In this document: piece after piece, positions 25,037 through 33,866 of the stretch
Layout of the letters: the number at the start of each line of letters is the position of its first letter
Numbering within the stretch: the first letter of the stretch is position 1
DNA from: Bdellovibrio bacteriovorus HD100
GTDB lineage: Bacteria > Bdellovibrionota > Bdellovibrionia > Bdellovibrionales > Bdellovibrionaceae
Reading direction: 5' to 3'
DNA: 64,000 nt
Assembly: GCF_000196175.1 (NCBI RefSeq)
Contig: NC_005363.1
Span: forward strand, 558,001 to 622,000
Notes under the pieces: generated by a model
What the model saw: only the letters and a program-made list of their open reading frames with translations
Told to the model about the DNA's origin: nothing
Databases searched by the model: none
Position numbers and translations under genes: made by a program

Positions 25037-26257
25037 TTAGAACAAGTTACGGAAGAAGCTCAGCATTCGGCTTAAGAAGCCTTCTTCTTTCAGCGGGGTC
25101 ACTTTGCCGCCTACAGAGCTTGGGCTGCGGCTGTCATCGGCACACTTATAAGTGATGTCGATGGTGCGGCCTGCAGGAACCGCCGTGCTAAAGACGATGC
25201 TTTGACCTTCCACGCGGGATTCAACAGTCCCGATACTTGGTGTGATGGTCACATTCACAGTACCCACCGGAGTGCACTCCAAAGGCACAGAGCTTAAAGA
25301 GTCTTTGATCTTATCAATGAACAGATTCAAGTTCGTGGAATAGTCACTGTCACAGATACTGCCGATCCCACCACCAGTCAGCTGGGACAGTTCCGCGTAC
25401 TTAAAGCCGTAATGGCTTTTCGCGCCGCCAGCGTCCTGGGACGCCTTACAGGAAGAATCACCCGGCTTTACGATGATGGAATTCACCGTGAAACGCTGAG
25501 TAGCCCCGAAAGTGGAGCGAACATAGTCGACAAACACTTGTGGCTTGTCTTCATTTTCAAGAGCTTTCAATTCACCCGCGTAAACCTGCTGGGAAGCATC
25601 GCCACCGATACTGCGCTCGTCTTCGTCAGAGATAATGATATAAGCGATACCGGCATCCGCACGATAGCAGCCGTTGTTTGGATTGTAGTGATAGTCACCG
25701 TTATAAACATGGTGATAAGCGGCTTTGATCGCGCGCTCATCGTCAGAGTTCTTATAACCGGCACCAATGTATTCAATAGTGTGGGCGAATACGGTGTTCA
25801 AATCCACGTTGCTGGATTTTTTAAGCACCATGCCCAGGGAAGTGGAAGCAGTGGCGTTTTTCTGCCAGTAAATGGAAGCACCCCACGCATTTGTCGTGTC
25901 AGTCACCGGAAGAGCACGGGTGACAGTGGCACACATCTGCCAATCGATATTGGAGTTTTGCAGTTTGGTGATAAAAGCGGAAAGATTCGCCGCCAGTTTG
26001 CGGTTGTCCGGAAGCATGGAGTTGGAATCGTCGATCACCAGAATGATATCCAGCTTATTGTCAGAGGCTTGAACCGTGCTGTTATAGTGAACGTCACGAA
26101 GAGTGGCGCCCGGAGTTGGAACCGGATCGGGAGTTTTTCCATCTGTACCGACATCATCTTTGGAAGGGGCAGAAAATTTTACAGGTCCACAGGCACTCAA
26201 AGCCAACACCAGCAACACAGAGGCCCAACGCACCCCTTGCCATTTTTTCAACGACAT
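25037..26257 (-). CDS. VWA-domain lipoprotein
   Basis: A 406-residue lipoprotein; ATG 26257 is preceded by GGGGAG, and the longer frame has no ribosome site. Lipobox LALSAC gives Cys23, followed by a Pro/Thr/Asp linker. The von Willebrand factor A domain has an intact MIDAS start in DIILVIDDSNSM (DxSxS), expected to bind a divalent cation and a protein partner. C-terminal region contains paired cysteines. Probably in the periplasm or on the outer membrane surface, possibly for adhesion. GGACC-type palindromes lie upstream. Confidence 0.85.
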   Translation of the reverse strand: MSLKKWQGVRWASVLLVLALSACGPVKFSAPSKDDVGTDGKTPDPVPTPGATLRDVHYNSTVQASDNKLDIILVIDDSNSMLPDNRKLAANLSAFITKLQNSNIDWQMCATVTRALPVTDTTNAWGASIYWQKNATASTSLGMVLKKSSNVDLNTVFAHTIEYIGAGYKNSDDERAIKAAYHHVYNGDYHYNPNNGCYRADAGIAYIIISDEDERSIGGDASQQVYAGELKALENEDKPQVFVDYVRSTFGATQRFTVNSIIVKPGDSSCKASQDAGGAKSHYGFKYAELSQLTGGGIGSICDSDYSTNLNLFIDKIKDSLSSVPLECTPVGTVNVTITPSIGTVESRVEGQSIVFSTAVPAGRTIDITYKCADDSRSPSSVGGKVTPLKEEGFLSRMLSFFRNLF

Positions 26258-26317
26258 AATCCACACTCCCCTTTGTTGCATAATAACACACGGGTTTTTG
26301 TGTCCCAAAGCGAGTTA

Positions 26318-26367
26318 GGGTCTAGGTCCTGCTTTGATACATTTAGGACCTTGGTCTCATTGTGAGA
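26318..26367. promoter_or_regulatory. GGACC/GGTCC palindromes between divergent genes
   Basis: GGGTCTAGGTCCT (26318-26330) and AGGACCTTGGTCT (26345-26357), 27 bp apart, followed by TCTCATTGTGAGA (26355-26367). They lie in the divergent region of the VWA lipoprotein and DUF2802 genes and could control both. Confidence 0.45.
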
Positions 26368-26418
26368 CGGACCTTCGCCAGTCTAAAATAAATAACAGAA
26401 TAGCCGGGGAGGCCATGG

Positions 26419-27327
26419 GTGAGCTTTTGGGTCTTGCTTCAAGTACTTGTGAATTTGATTTTGTTGGCGGGCGTTGTGGGTATGTGGGTGCGCTTGAACC
26501 GACCTCCTAAAGACGATCCAAGACTGAGCAAAGGTTTGCAGTTGCTGCAATCCAAGATCGCCGTTTTGGAAGACCTTTCCGATCGCACCGAAACTCAGGT
26601 CAACCAGCTGACCGCGCTGCTTGAACAAAAAGTAAAAGACATCCAGGCCAAGATTCAGGCTGCCGACAAACAAATCGGCAAGATCGACCAGAACATGCAA
26701 AAGAGCATGGAAGTAGCCAAGATCTTCCAGGATCGTATTCCCCACACGGAAATCATTGAACGCCAGAATACCGTAAAATATGTGAAGGCTGCGCGCATGG
26801 CCCATCAGGGTTCCAGCGTGGATGAGATCGCCCGTGAAGTGGATCTGTCCCGCGGTGAAATTGAATTCATCGCCAAAGTGAATCGCGATCAGCTGATGTT
26901 CTGCGAAGACAGCCTGCCAGAATGGGCGAACGAAGAAATGGAAGAATCCGCTCAATCCGACTTGAGCGACGTGGACAACATCAGCTTCATGACCCCGCTG
27001 CAAAGAGAAATCCCGATTGAAATCAGCACCGCTTTTGAGGTTCCAAAAACTGATCAGGAAGCTTTGAAAAAATTGGGTGATGCCTTTAAAGCTGCCTGCA
27101 ATGAAGTGAAAGCTGAAGAAGCCGCCGCTCAGCAGACCGCGAACAACGTTTCGGCTTTGTTCAACGTGACCCAGAATATCGCGCAAACTTTCCTGAGCGA
27201 AAAGCCAACTCCGGCAGCGCCGACCGCAGCCCCGGTTGAAAAGAAAAGACCGGTCCTGCACATCGGTGAACCAGAGATCCGTCCGGTTCAGTTCCGTCGT
27301 ATTGATCTGGCGAAGGACTTGGACTAA
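26419..27327 (+). CDS. DUF2802-domain membrane-anchored coiled-coil protein
   Basis: A 302-residue protein. GTG 26419 is used because GGGGAGG ends 6 nt before it; the nearby ATG is out of frame. One N-terminal transmembrane helix (VLLQVLVNLILLAGVVGMWV) anchors it, followed by a coiled coil (~35-105). The DUF2802 domain follows: YVKAARMAHQGSSVDEIARE and LSRGEIEFIAKV (~125-160), a helix-turn-helix-like fold often encoded near flagellar or chemotaxis genes. The tail is Ala/Pro-rich. Probable polar or motility-related adaptor; not proven. It abuts the next small gene. Confidence 0.8.
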   Translation: MSFWVLLQVLVNLILLAGVVGMWVRLNRPPKDDPRLSKGLQLLQSKIAVLEDLSDRTETQVNQLTALLEQKVKDIQAKIQAADKQIGKIDQNMQKSMEVAKIFQDRIPHTEIIERQNTVKYVKAARMAHQGSSVDEIAREVDLSRGEIEFIAKVNRDQLMFCEDSLPEWANEEMEESAQSDLSDVDNISFMTPLQREIPIEISTAFEVPKTDQEALKKLGDAFKAACNEVKAEEAAAQQTANNVSALFNVTQNIAQTFLSEKPTPAAPTAAPVEKKRPVLHIGEPEIRPVQFRRIDLAKDLD

Positions 27328-27570
27328 ATGGCATCCCGGGCCTTTCTTAAATCTTTGGAGAAAGGCCAGATCCTGCGCGCCCAGGTGGAAGAGGTCACAT
27401 CACCCACCGAAGTTCTGTGTAACTTTCAAGGGGAGCTGCTTCTTATCTTTAATCACACGGTCAGCAAATTTAAAAAGAACGACCCTATTTCCTTGCAGGT
27501 CCTCAGTATCAATCCCTTGAGATTTCAGGTGTTTTCCCCCTCCAGCCCCAAGTTTCAGCGGGTTGTGTAA
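27328..27570 (+). CDS. Small protein of unknown function (80 residues)
   Basis: The ATG follows the previous stop with no gap (TAAATG), so the gene is almost certainly co-translated with the DUF2802 gene. The sequence has no signal peptide; alternating hydrophobic residues (EVLCNFQGELLLIFNHTV, ISLQVLSINPLRFQVF) suggest a small beta-barrel. I do not recognise a family. Confidence 0.65.
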   Translation: MASRAFLKSLEKGQILRAQVEEVTSPTEVLCNFQGELLLIFNHTVSKFKKNDPISLQVLSINPLRFQVFSPSSPKFQRVV

Positions 27571-27652
27571 TTAGGTAAATCGGCCCTTTCAGACAAAAAA
27601 CCCACAAAAGTGTCAACCAATACGCTGGAGTATCCAGGCCCTGTGTAATAAA

Positions 27653-27674
27653 CCTCCGCCCATACAAACGGAGG
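27653..27674 (+). promoter_or_regulatory. Hairpin that masks the ribosome site of the trypsin-like gene
   Basis: CCTCCG (27653-27658) pairs perfectly with CGGAGG (27669-27674), which is the Shine-Dalgarno of the gene at 27679. The loop is 10 nt. In the mRNA this would hide the ribosome site and could give temperature- or factor-dependent translation. Confidence 0.5.
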
Positions 27675-27678
27675 CTTT

Positions 27679-28476
27679 ATGAACAAAGCATTACTATTGG
27701 TTTCTTCCCTTTTCCTGATGGCTGCTTGTGCGCCACAGAACTCCCCGAATCTGACCGTAGCTGATAACGCAGCTATCGTAGGTGGTGACAAGGTTGAAGC
27801 TGCCAGCAACATCGGTCGCAGCACCGTGGGCATCTATGAATCCAAAATCGGTTACATCTGTTCTGGAACTTTGATTGCAAAAAATCTGGTTCTGACCGCG
27901 GCTCACTGTGTGGATCCCAACGCGAAAGACCTGGCGATCTACTTTACTGCTGAAATGAAGAAAGCCAGCAAAGAACAAATCCGCCGCGTGACTGGTCAGG
28001 TTGTGCATGATGGTTACACGGGTGCGGTTCAAACCAAAGACACCAACGACATCGCGGTTCTGCGCTTTGAAGGCGAAGCTCCAGCGGGTTACACTGTGGC
28101 GCCAATCTTGTTTGAACAAGGTCACCTGAACAACGACGTAAAAACGATCGTTGCCGGTTATGGCTTGAACTGGACAATTGTGATGAGCAAGGGTGCGGGC
28201 ACTCTGCGCACGACAAGACTTTCCATCGACGATATCAATTTTTCCAGAACCGAAGTGATGCTGGGTCAGTCCCTGCGTAAAGGGATCTGCAGCGGTGACT
28301 CCGGTGGTCCGGCGTACCTTGAAATCAACGGCCGTCTGCATGTGTGGGGTGTGGCAAGTCGCGGAGACTCTTTGCCGGGTCTATTGACTCCGAAGTGCAT
28401 GCTGTTCTCGGTATTCACTCGTGTGGATGCTCATCAGACATTCATTCAAGATGCTGTAGCGGAACTGTCCCGCTAG
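27679..28476 (+). CDS. Trypsin-like (S1A) serine protease lipoprotein
   Basis: A 265-residue lipoprotein, lipobox LMAAC (Cys17). The protease domain begins at IVGG (Ile33), the form normally exposed after zymogen cleavage. The catalytic triad is complete: His76 in LTAAHC, Asp124 in NDIAVLRF and Ser208 in GDSGGP. Cysteines near the His and Ser loops could make the usual disulfides. It should act in the periplasm or on the outer membrane surface. Such eukaryote-like chymotrypsin-fold proteases are common in predatory bacteria. Its ribosome site lies in a hairpin stem. Confidence 0.94.
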   Translation: MNKALLLVSSLFLMAACAPQNSPNLTVADNAAIVGGDKVEAASNIGRSTVGIYESKIGYICSGTLIAKNLVLTAAHCVDPNAKDLAIYFTAEMKKASKEQIRRVTGQVVHDGYTGAVQTKDTNDIAVLRFEGEAPAGYTVAPILFEQGHLNNDVKTIVAGYGLNWTIVMSKGAGTLRTTRLSIDDINFSRTEVMLGQSLRKGICSGDSGGPAYLEINGRLHVWGVASRGDSLPGLLTPKCMLFSVFTRVDAHQTFIQDAVAELSR

Positions 28477-28497
28477 AGAATACAAAGAAGATCGACG

Positions 28498-28526
28498 AAG
28501 GCTAAAGATGAATTGTCTTTAGCCTT
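28498..28526. terminator. Perfect 11-bp hairpin between convergent genes
   Basis: AAGGCTAAAGA (28498-28508) pairs with TCTTTAGCCTT (28516-28526). It overlaps the stop codon of the minus-strand DUF502 gene. The T-run is poor on both sides, so termination may be weak. Confidence 0.55.
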
Positions 28527-29118
28527 TGAGTATCCAGGCGCTCAAGTTCGCCTGCATTGCCTTCTCGAAGGACATGTTTAAATTTTGAACTTTGTCTTTA
28601 TGTACAAATACTGTGAATCCCCCGCCGACCATGTAGGCCAGAGGGATATAAACGGCCACCAGTTCGTCCATCGAGTCCGCCGTCGGCAGGGTGTTCAGAT
28701 CTGTTCTTGTCAGGAATCCCGCAATTCTAAATTCCGGATTTTCAAACCTCACAATGACCGCTTGTCCGTGGGGACTGCCTTCGGCTTTTCGAAAGAAGTC
28801 CGTTAGGTCGCTGATAGAAACAAAGATGGATCCCAACACGGGGATTCTCTTGATTGTTCGTGTAAGCCATTCCTTGATAAATTTGGCGACAAAAAGATCC
28901 GAGGTTCTTCCCAGCACATAGATCAAAATGAGTCCCCCGACAATGCCAGAACCGAAAGGCAGGGTGATTCCAAGTGGGACAAGTATTCCGGAAAAAACTT
29001 TGTCAAAAAAATCTGCCATCCAGTAAAGAAAATAGAAGCTCAGGATAAACGGAAGAAGGACAATAGCCCCTTTGAGCATATTGTCAGAAAGGTTTTGTCT
29101 GAGTCCGTTGGTTTTCAT
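28519..29118 (-). CDS. DUF502-family integral membrane protein
   Basis: A 199-residue membrane protein; ATG 29118 with AGGAA upstream. Two transmembrane helices lie at ~13-40 (GAIVLLPFILSFYFLYWMAD) and ~55-75 (GSGIVGGLILIYVLG), followed by a soluble beta-rich domain with the DUF502 pattern RIPVLGSIFVSISDLTDFF and VYIPLAYMVGGGFTVFV. DUF502 function is unknown. A TAGGACCTTG element occurs ~85 bp upstream. Confidence 0.85.
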   Translation of the reverse strand: MKTNGLRQNLSDNMLKGAIVLLPFILSFYFLYWMADFFDKVFSGILVPLGITLPFGSGIVGGLILIYVLGRTSDLFVAKFIKEWLTRTIKRIPVLGSIFVSISDLTDFFRKAEGSPHGQAVIVRFENPEFRIAGFLTRTDLNTLPTADSMDELVAVYIPLAYMVGGGFTVFVHKDKVQNLNMSFEKAMQANLSAWILKG

Positions 29119-29200
29119 AGGCTGCCATTCCTTTCCTGCTTCGACAAAGTTCGCTTGATCGCACACAACAGTCCTACCCTTGCCGGGACGACAAAGGAAC

Positions 29201-29209
29201 TAGGACCTT
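29201..29209. promoter_or_regulatory. TAGGACCTT half-site upstream of the DUF502 gene
   Basis: A single AGGACCTT match to the GGACC motif in the region upstream of the minus-strand gene starting at 29118. No paired arm, so weak. Confidence 0.2.
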
Positions 29210-29286
29210 GATTACATTTTTATTAGTCGCGGCTCAGGAGATAATTGCGTTCGCTCTTCCTTTGATTGGATGGCTCTGCAAAAATG

Positions 29287-29310
29287 AAAAAGGCCCCTTC
29301 CGGGGCCTTT
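29287..29310 (-). terminator. Terminator of the gene at 29312-29821
   Basis: On the minus strand AAAGGCCCC and GGGGCCTTT form a 9-bp stem with a 4-nt loop, followed by TTCATTTTT. It lies directly after the stop. Confidence 0.85.
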
Positions 29311-29311
29311 C

Positions 29312-29821
29312 TTATTTGGAGCTCTCTTTGATGAAGAGAGTCAGATAATGGCGAACCATGTATTCCAGCTTTGCCGGCTGGTTCTGGTATGTCCAGATGA
29401 CTTCGCCGAAGGCACCCCATTTGGCTTCGATGATGTGTTCGTCCATCACGTTGGTCGCCGCCTGAGCCGCTTCCGCGCCCGGAGTAGGGATGTAGTTGGT
29501 TCCGATAAAGTTAAAACGAATGCTGATCTGGCCCGGAGCTTTCAAAGAGAAGATCATCTTGAAGCCGTTACGGAAAAGCATGAAGTCAGCGTGGGTCTTC
29601 GCGATACCGTAGATTTTGATGCGACCCAGAGCCGAAGGTTTTAGTTCGTTGAAGGATGTGGATGCATCCACGAACTCAGTTTTCATAGCTAGAAGGAACT
29701 GAATCGTCTCGTTGATCAGAATCTTTTCGGCATCAAAGCCGAAACTCATGTCCACAAGACCGGACTCTTCCATCTGTTGTTCAGCCTTCACAAGTTCTTT
29801 AATCCAGCTGATTTTTTCCAT
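29312..29821 (-). CDS. Cytosolic protein of unknown function (169 residues)
   Basis: ATG 29821 has the ribosome site GGGGGG at 4-nt spacing. No signal peptide or membrane segment. The sequence starts with a charged helix (EKISWIKELVKAEQQMEESG) and continues as mixed alpha/beta with the segment FKMIFSLKAPGQISIRFNF. I do not recognise a family. It is monocistronic, with its own terminator. Confidence 0.7.
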   Translation of the reverse strand: MEKISWIKELVKAEQQMEESGLVDMSFGFDAEKILINETIQFLLAMKTEFVDASTSFNELKPSALGRIKIYGIAKTHADFMLFRNGFKMIFSLKAPGQISIRFNFIGTNYIPTPGAEAAQAATNVMDEHIIEAKWGAFGEVIWTYQNQPAKLEYMVRHYLTLFIKESSK

Positions 29822-29939
29822 GAATCCCCCCAAAATGACAGCGCAGCATCCTCGCCGCTAGTTGTCGATATTCTCAATAATTTCGAGGGGCTGTGTCTTT
29901 GTCAAGATGGAGCGGTTTGGCTCACCGCAATAACAGGGT

Positions 29940-32894
29940 CTAGAACCCCGTTATTTGCAATGCCGTCGCCAGAACACCCTCGGGTCCCTTCGGAGCTTGG
30001 AAGGCGACATAGTAACCAAGGACCACATTCACTGGGATCACGTAACCCAAAGTGGTTTCCAGTTTGGCTTCGACTCCGGCGCTGTAATACGGCTTGTTCA
30101 TGCTGGTGACTTCATAAACCAGATCCACGTCGTTCACGAAGCGGCCCTCGGCAGCAGCGGCATCACCCACCACGGCGGCAGATAGGCGGCGCAAGAACAG
30201 GGCATCCGTGCCCGAGCCGCGGTAAAGATCCTTCAGTGGCAGGCGGTACTCGGCATTGACGGTTACCAGATTTCGGCCAAACAACTGCCCGCGTTTGTAG
30301 CCACGCAAAATATACTGAGGCAGGGGACTGTTCGGGATAAAGACCATGGATTCAGTGGAAACCCCGTAAATCGGCGACACCTTTTCCGGAGTGTACACGC
30401 CGTTCAGTCTTAGCATGATCGCATGATGCTTCGGCAAGAAGCGGGAAAGATAGATTTCCCCACCCGCCAAAAACTGCGAGTGGTTCAGATAACCTTCCTG
30501 CGCGATATAGTTGTAGGCCCCCAAGTACGCTCCGCCTCCGGATTCAGGAGAAATTTGCGCGCCGGACTGGGAATAGTTCGCGTAACTTAAATAAGCAAAA
30601 GGCCCCGTGCGTTTCACCTCGGTCGTCAGGGTGGATCTTTCCAGATACTGCCAGCCCACTTGCAGGTTGGAATAAATCGACGCCCAGTGGGTGTCAGGAA
30701 GCACGGACAGTTGTGCGCCGAAGTCTTCAATCTCGTTCGACACCGTTCCCAGATAATAGCTGCGTTTATAACTTAAAACCGCAAACGGCCACGGGGTTGT
30801 CTGGTTGATGTAGCTTCCTAGGATGCTTCCTTTGTTGATACCCGTGTCCCAAGAGGCGGCAATTTCATACATGTGCTTTTTGAGCGGATCAAAGCCCGAG
30901 GTTTGCGCTTCCAGCACCAATCCGGTTTCGCTGGAAGAACCCGAGATGAACGGCATCCAATACCGTGGCAGCAGATAGCCATAAGGAGAATAGTCATCAA
31001 GCTCGGAAGCTTTCACGGCATTCTTGGCTTCTTCTTCGGCCTGTGGGTTGCGTTCAGCTTTGCTGTAGCGATCCCCCATCAAAGAGCTGACCTGAGGCAG
31101 AGTGTTCGGTGTTTTCTGCCATTCATCGGGTTTGATTGCCGAAACACGCAAGCCTTGGGAGGTCATCTCGGTGACAAAGATCTCTTTGTTCAAAGGATCC
31201 ATGTCGGCGGTGAAAAGGGCGGTCAGGGTGTGGGAAATCGGGCGGACGTTTTTAAATTCTAAATCTGACAAATAAAGATTCGGCACGCCGTTTTTGGCCG
31301 AGGCAAAGATCACACCATCGGCCGTCTTTCGTGCAAAGCGGGCGTTGGGGTAATCCGTCAGCACCGCTTCGGAAGTTTTGGTTGAAATGGAATAACGGTG
31401 CAGATTTTCACGGCCATCTTCGGTGCGCAGGGAAAACACGATCGTGTCTTCGTCCAGGAACGTCGGATAGGATACACGCTGCTGCATCGGCGGGGAGAAA
31501 AGCAATTCTGATGACGGATTCTTTTCGCCAGTCAGGCGAAGCAACCCCAAGTGAGTGCGATTGCCATCCAGTTTAACGAACACCACCTGGTTGCCTGACG
31601 GGGACACGGCAGGTTCACGTCCACGAAGTCCCTTGGTCAGGGCCTTGGCTTTTCTTTCCCCCAGCTCATACACGAACAGGTCGGAATATCTTTGGATGCG
31701 GTTGGTGTAGTCGATCTTGTCGTAAATCAAACGCTTGGAATCCGGGAACCAGCTGATGCGCTGAATGCTTCCCGTTGGTGGGCCGTCTTTTTGGGTGGCC
31801 GGGATGAAGCTTTCACTAAACCGTTCAATGGTGTCGGTCATGCGCGAATCCAGGAAGCTTTGACCTTCCTTTTCTTTGGTCAGGATTTTCACCGCGCGGG
31901 AATTGCCGTCATCTTCGGTGATCAGGGCCAGATGTTTTCCGTCAGGTGAAATCGCCGGTGCACTGACCGATTGGAAGTTGTTTTGCGGGGTGATCGTGGC
32001 AGTCGGTGAAACTTCGCGCAGGGTTTTTAGCTGCTCCAGGGCGCGCAGTTCGGTTTCTTTCATCATGCTGTCGTATTCAGAGCTGTAGCTGGCCCCCAAA
32101 TAGTCCCGAGCCGGGGTTTCAATAAAGTACGGAACCCGGCCGCCCTGGCGTTCGTGCAGTTCGCCGACAACTTTGGTGCCTTTGTCTGCGATCATCTGAC
32201 TCCACATCAAAGAGCCAAACAGATAAGGCCGTGCCCCTTGGGGCCAGGTGTAGATGTTTTCGTTGGCTTCGGCGATATCAAATTCATGCAGGGTTTTGGC
32301 GTCGACCATCGCCCGCAAGGTGGCATCCTGATAGTGCGAACGCAGACGGCCGTGATCAGACAGGCGGGTTTCCATTTCTACGGCCACACCCTCTTTCCAC
32401 CACTGGGGCATCAGGATGTTCGGCGCGATGATGGTTCCAAAAACCGCACGCAGGGGTTTCATGATCCCGTTGGCGGGTTCGAACGTCAGGATGTGGGTGT
32501 ATTCATGGGCCAGAAGCTCAAACGCCCAGTCGCCTGTATCAGAAAGACTTTCTTCGGGGCCGGGCAGAACCGGATAGACCATGATGTGTGGATAGGGGAT
32601 TCGGGTGGCGTATCCATTTGTGACATCGGTTTTGTCGTTGATAATGACGATTGTTTTGTCAGGGCGGGAATGAAAGTAAGAGCGAAGTTCTGAATAGGCT
32701 TTCTCTAATTTTTCCGCATACAGGTACCCGAGGTCCTGCTGCTCGGCATTAAAGATCACCTCGAAGTGAGGAGTTCTGAGGGTTTTCCATTTTAACTGCG
32801 GAGGCACTTCAAGTTGTGCCTTGGCTTGGGACATTGAAAGTAGAATTGTCAGAAATAGAGACGCCAAGCTGTAAACTGCGGAGTATTTTTGCAT
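29940..32894 (-). CDS. Large exported gluzincin/beta-propeller/beta-barrel protein
   Basis: A 984-residue protein with a signal peptide ending at about SQAKAQ. Residues ~35-175 form a peptidase-MA-like gluzincin domain: HEYTH (His130, Glu131, His134) and WWKEGVAVEME with Glu168 as likely third zinc ligand. Residues ~300-650 contain TolB/PD40-like propeller blades (SAPAISPDGKHLALITEDD, REPAVSPSGNQVVFVKLDG). From ~680 the sequence alternates amphipathic strands and ends in Phe, like an Omp85/surface-antigen barrel. This suggests a protease whose barrel anchors it in the outer membrane. ATG 32894 has only a weak AGAG site. Confidence 0.8.
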   Translation of the reverse strand: MQKYSAVYSLASLFLTILLSMSQAKAQLEVPPQLKWKTLRTPHFEVIFNAEQQDLGYLYAEKLEKAYSELRSYFHSRPDKTIVIINDKTDVTNGYATRIPYPHIMVYPVLPGPEESLSDTGDWAFELLAHEYTHILTFEPANGIMKPLRAVFGTIIAPNILMPQWWKEGVAVEMETRLSDHGRLRSHYQDATLRAMVDAKTLHEFDIAEANENIYTWPQGARPYLFGSLMWSQMIADKGTKVVGELHERQGGRVPYFIETPARDYLGASYSSEYDSMMKETELRALEQLKTLREVSPTATITPQNNFQSVSAPAISPDGKHLALITEDDGNSRAVKILTKEKEGQSFLDSRMTDTIERFSESFIPATQKDGPPTGSIQRISWFPDSKRLIYDKIDYTNRIQRYSDLFVYELGERKAKALTKGLRGREPAVSPSGNQVVFVKLDGNRTHLGLLRLTGEKNPSSELLFSPPMQQRVSYPTFLDEDTIVFSLRTEDGRENLHRYSISTKTSEAVLTDYPNARFARKTADGVIFASAKNGVPNLYLSDLEFKNVRPISHTLTALFTADMDPLNKEIFVTEMTSQGLRVSAIKPDEWQKTPNTLPQVSSLMGDRYSKAERNPQAEEEAKNAVKASELDDYSPYGYLLPRYWMPFISGSSSETGLVLEAQTSGFDPLKKHMYEIAASWDTGINKGSILGSYINQTTPWPFAVLSYKRSYYLGTVSNEIEDFGAQLSVLPDTHWASIYSNLQVGWQYLERSTLTTEVKRTGPFAYLSYANYSQSGAQISPESGGGAYLGAYNYIAQEGYLNHSQFLAGGEIYLSRFLPKHHAIMLRLNGVYTPEKVSPIYGVSTESMVFIPNSPLPQYILRGYKRGQLFGRNLVTVNAEYRLPLKDLYRGSGTDALFLRRLSAAVVGDAAAAEGRFVNDVDLVYEVTSMNKPYYSAGVEAKLETTLGYVIPVNVVLGYYVAFQAPKGPEGVLATALQITGF

Positions 32895-33025
32895 AAATCT
32901 CTGTTCGTGGTCCGGCTGTACAGCAACGCAACATCAATTTTGGAAATCTAAGGTTTGACAATGAGCTGCTATAAATTAAAGTTTTTAATGTTATAATAAC
33001 GACTCTAAGTTCATAGGAGGACATC

Positions 33026-33532
33026 ATGGTTCGTAAATTGGCTCTTGGTCTTGTTGCCATCGCATTTGTAGCAGGTTGTAAAGGAAAACAAACTCAGTCT
33101 GATCAGTCTATCGAGACTTTGCCTACGGGCGGTCAGTCCACAGCGATTGACTCCACTCCGCTGAATTTTGATCCAATGGGTTCTGATTCCGGCAAGATTT
33201 CTGGTTTGGTAACTGTTCACTTCGGTTACGACAAATCCAGCCTGGATGCTTCTTCCAAAAAAGATATCGCGACTAACGTCGAGTGGATGAAGGCAAATCC
33301 TTCTGTTCGCGTTCAAATCGAAGGTCACTGCGATTCTCGTGGTACTATCGAATACAACGTGGCTTTGGGTGAAAGACGTGCCAACGCGGTGAAAGCTTAC
33401 ATGGTATCTTTGGGTATCGCGGCTGACCGTTTGAGCACTATCAGCTACGGTAAAGAAAAACCACTTGAGACTGGTGACACTGAAGCTGCATGGGCGAAAA
33501 ACCGCCGTGCGAACTTCGTACCTGCTCAGTAA
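33026..33532 (+). CDS. pal: Peptidoglycan-associated lipoprotein Pal (OmpA-like)
   Basis: A 168-residue lipoprotein with lipobox FVAGC (Cys18). After a ~40-residue linker the OmpA-like peptidoglycan-binding domain starts at VTVHFGYDKSSLDASSKK and includes VQIEGHCDSRGTIEYN and the helix LGERRANAVKAYM, the segment that binds diaminopimelate. It tethers the outer membrane to the wall as part of Tol-Pal. AGGAGG precedes the ATG, and a TATAAT lies at 32992-32997. It is followed by a DUF4398-like lipoprotein and a CpoB homologue; tolB, tolQ, tolR and tolA are not in the window. Confidence 0.95.
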   Translation: MVRKLALGLVAIAFVAGCKGKQTQSDQSIETLPTGGQSTAIDSTPLNFDPMGSDSGKISGLVTVHFGYDKSSLDASSKKDIATNVEWMKANPSVRVQIEGHCDSRGTIEYNVALGERRANAVKAYMVSLGIAADRLSTISYGKEKPLETGDTEAAWAKNRRANFVPAQ

Positions 33533-33554
33533 CATCTAAGCAGAAAGGCGCAGA

Positions 33555-33866
33555 GTGAACCTACAGAGACTTTTCATCGGAGTTTTGCTTTTCACGGTGA
33601 TCGTCAGCTGTCAAACTGCGCCTGTTCCCCTGGATGACTATTCCTTAGCTCGAGCCGCACTGGATGCGGCTCGTTCTGTTCAAGCGGCCCGCCATTCCCC
33701 CGGATACTGGCATCAGGCGGAAGAAGCCTATCGTAAAGGCCGCATCTATTTCGAAGACCGTGATTACGGCAAAGCCAAAGAACAATTCATCCGTGCCCGC
33801 ATGGCAGCTGAAAAAGCTGAGAATTCGGCTCGTTTGATTCGTCAAAAAACTGGAGATGTCTTATGA
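33555..33866 (+). CDS. Small DUF4398-like lipoprotein
   Basis: A 103-residue lipoprotein starting at GTG 33555 behind AAAGG; lipobox VIVSC (Cys19). The mature part is one helical hairpin of TPR-like form: LARAALDAARSVQAARHSP, then AEEAYRKGRIYFEDRDYGKA, as in the DUF4398 family. Its TGA overlaps the ATG of the cpoB-like gene. Together with pal it forms a cell-envelope operon. Confidence 0.75.
   Translation: MNLQRLFIGVLLFTVIVSCQTAPVPLDDYSLARAALDAARSVQAARHSPGYWHQAEEAYRKGRIYFEDRDYGKAKEQFIRARMAAEKAENSARLIRQKTGDVL

Noticed and set aside
25412-26365. Long plus-strand frame (317 codons) opposite the VWA gene
   Set aside because: Antisense shadow of a clear lipoprotein gene; no ribosome site and no recognisable domain.
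32955-32997. TTGACA and TATAAT before pal as one sigma-70 promoter
   Set aside because: The elements are 31 bp apart; only the TATAAT may be used.
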